Source: Anseranas semipalmata
Taxonomy: Eukaryota > Chordata > Aves > Anseriformes > Anseranatidae
Length of the DNA stretch: 64,000 bases
Reading direction: 5' to 3'
Assembly: GCA_013399115.1 (NCBI GenBank)
Contig: VXAA01004026.1
Location: forward strand, 468,766 to 532,765
Shown here piece after piece: positions 61,914 through 64,000 of this stretch. Every line of letters begins with the position of its first letter. Within the stretch, counting starts at the first letter, position 1. The notes under the pieces were generated by a model. It saw only the letters and a list, made by a program, of their open reading frames with translations. It did not search any database and had not been told where the DNA came from. The position numbers and the translations under genes are program-made.

Positions 61914-64000
61914 CTGTAAATGAAGATACCAGTGTTATTTCTGAAACAAACAATAGAAGTAGTCAACAAAAGACACCTAGAACAGTGAAAAAGCCTTGTA
62001 TAAATCTACCAAAATAATAGAGATTAAAAAAATATTTTCATTTGTCTTAATAGAAACAGTGCTTATACATGAACACAAAGGTAAACTACTATCAAATAGG
62101 TTGTTAGAATGAGCAATTAGAACGCATGGTATATTATACGTGAGGCAAATTAAACCATACTTGCAGTTAGATGATTAATCTGCTAACCCTCATCCAACAA
62201 AAAAAGCTTCAAATAAGTGACACAGCAACAAGAGTCCCATTTATGCTGAAATCAGACACAGCTCCCACTCATTCCAATAGGGCCATTTTTTTTATTATTA
62301 TTATTACTTTTTTTTTCTTTAATCAACACTATGTTATTGGTTCATGCAATTGCTAACAGTTTAATCCTCAAGAACCAGAAGAAGGTCTGATAATACATTA
62401 ATTAATGAGAAAATGTTTTTTGTATAAAGAAGAATGAGAGGATTAATTGTGAAATGACAAGTCTACAGGTCTCCCTATTATTTAGATCCTAGAGTCCCTG
62501 GATGGAATAAATTTTGACCTCCAGGTACAAAGCAAACAGTGCGTTCTCATCTGCCTTAACATTTAAATGTTATTTTGTGAGGAAGGTATCTGCTTTTGCA
62601 CAGCCCTGTGGATAAACTAAGTGTTCTGAAGATTTGCACTTTAAAGAAACTGATGGATTGGCTCTCACCATGTACATAAACTTTCTTTCTATATTAAACT
62701 TAGTAAGTACAAAAGCTTTTAAGAGCTACTATGTGCTTTCCCCCCCCAAAATTACAAATAGCTGATACAGCCATTTAAGTAAGAAAACTGACTGATTTTT
62801 GCCAAACATGCAGAGTTTCTCCACCCTAACCCGAATGGCAATAGGTTACTGCTTTATACACACGAGACATAACCATAAAGAAGACGTGAATAATGCCAGA
62901 ATGAGGATTGTTCTCTCAGAAACCATAGTAGTTCACACCAACATAAGACCCTCAAAGTTTGAATTGGCAGCTTTTAGTGGGTTATGTTGAGACCAGACAA
63001 AAAATGGAATGTTTATAGGTGGCTTAAACACCACATGATAAGACATCATTAATATCCCAACGGTACTGACCTAGTCAGGCCCTAAGCCACCAAATACAAG
63101 CAATGGGAACCCGAACTGCTGGGGTGGGAACAGGGTAGAAAACTATCCTTTGATGATCTTGGGTCATTTAGTTAGCATTTTTTGACGTATGATGAAGGCA
63201 CTCTGTAAGATCATTGTAATATAGAAAGTTTTTTGTTATCTACTGTAAGCAGATCGCAACAAATACAAGTTCAGAGGAGCAGGATATTTGAGAACAGACA
63301 GAGCTTGCCATTAAGGTCTATGGAACCATACTGATATCAGTATGAAATCAAACAGATTTTAAAAAAATCCACATAATTGAGAAAAACTCTTCCAGTCTGT
63401 CCTGCTTCCTTTCCCTCTCACATTTACCTCAACAAGAACCTTATTTTCAATTTATTATAGTAGCTTACTTCTGTATTTGTTTTCCCTCCCTGCTCTTTCC
63501 TCATTCACTCTTTTAACTTGATGAAAAAAAGACGGTACAAATAGGACACATGAGGTGCATAGCTTTAAGTTAGTTATTACATGAATTAGGGATAACTTTA
63601 GTGCCAGTGCAGGACCAACCCGGTGCAGTGTCTAGCATTTCATCTGCATAGTTCTTCAATATTTTGGGTAATAGGCTGAAAATGCTGTATCATAAATGAA
63701 AAGATAAGAAAAAAAAAGGGGGGGGGGGAAGAGGTATGAAAAGTCTCCATGTAGTTCATTGCTGCTCTTCAGTTGATTATTCACAAGGAAGAACTATAAG
63801 ATACCAGTACTAAAAATAAGGCATTATCTTTGTGCAATATACAAAAATAACAGGGGTCTCATTTTCCATGCTAATTTTTTGTGAACTGCAGTTAGTTAGC
63901 AAATGTCACCAGGAGATATTCCTACCAAAAAATACTGATGGACAGAGATTTAAGTTTTGAATGTTGTTTAGAGACATATTAAAATTTTCAATGCCACCAA
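61914..64000 (-). other. FBXO43: FBXO43 upstream intron or 5' region
   Basis: Follows the acceptor of the large exon, so it should be intron up to an unseen 5' exon. No CpG-rich promoter and no convincing exon is visible. It holds a T-rich ATT run near 62287-62320, a C7-type run near 62740-62747 and an A/G homopolymer block (63710-63729). Confidence 0.65.
63710..63729. repeat. A-run followed by G-run
   Basis: A8-type run directly followed by about 11 G; simple sequence prone to length errors. Confidence 0.85.

Noticed and set aside
61914..64000. Search for the FBXO43 first exon and for POLR2K
   Set aside because: No CpG-rich promoter, no convincing donor-bearing exon and no zinc-ribbon coding sequence were seen. 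They probably lie beyond the right edge.
1..64000. tRNA, rRNA, snRNA genes, CRISPR arrays and bacterial-type operons
   Set aside because: No cloverleaf boxes, spliceosomal RNA motifs, spaced direct repeats or closely packed intronless genes were seen.

Overview
The window reads as nuclear DNA of a bird, probably a neoavian. Genes are split into small exons, the sequence is AT-rich with many A/T runs, and there are CR1 LINE tails with the avian 3' end plus two LTR-type repeats that I recognise as bird families. The repeat families are recognised from memory, not by search. A 255-base run of N and one isolated N show that this is a draft assembly.

Two protein-coding genes are present, both on the minus strand. 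RGS22 (regulator of G-protein signalling 22) fills about 1-46,100 and runs off the left edge. I could place 18 consecutive coding exons from the start codon (45,373) to the window edge. They join in one frame for 940 codons, with consistent phases and GT/AG borders throughout. The C-terminal part, roughly a quarter to a third of the protein by comparison with the human homologue, lies outside. FBXO43 (EMI2/ERP1, the inhibitor of the anaphase-promoting complex) has four coding exons at 58,043-61,892 that join into a complete 666-residue protein with an F-box-like region, a zinc-binding region and a terminal Arg-Leu tail. Any upstream 5' exon lies beyond what I can identify, possibly outside the window. 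The neighbouring order RGS22-FBXO43 on one strand matches the arrangement on human chromosome 8q22, from memory.

Between them, 46,100-57,750 is about 11.6 kb without a convincing gene. It holds an old CR1-type relict, an AT-rich minisatellite, homopolymer runs and a CTCF-like motif. The RGS22 upstream region is relatively GC-rich and carries two RFX X-box-like motifs, which would fit a gene expressed in testis or ciliated cells. FBXO43 acts in meiotic arrest, so both neighbours have germline-related expression, but nothing here shows shared control.

RGS22 introns hold most of the mobile DNA: a small hAT-like MITE with terminal inverted repeats and an 8-bp duplication, ancient and younger CR1 copies, a solo LTR, an LTR-type repeat broken by the gap, and two palindromic old repeats. 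I found no CRISPR array, operon, tRNA or rRNA, and no sign of an undescribed biological system. The most useful observations are the complete exon models, the X-box-like sites and the MITE.
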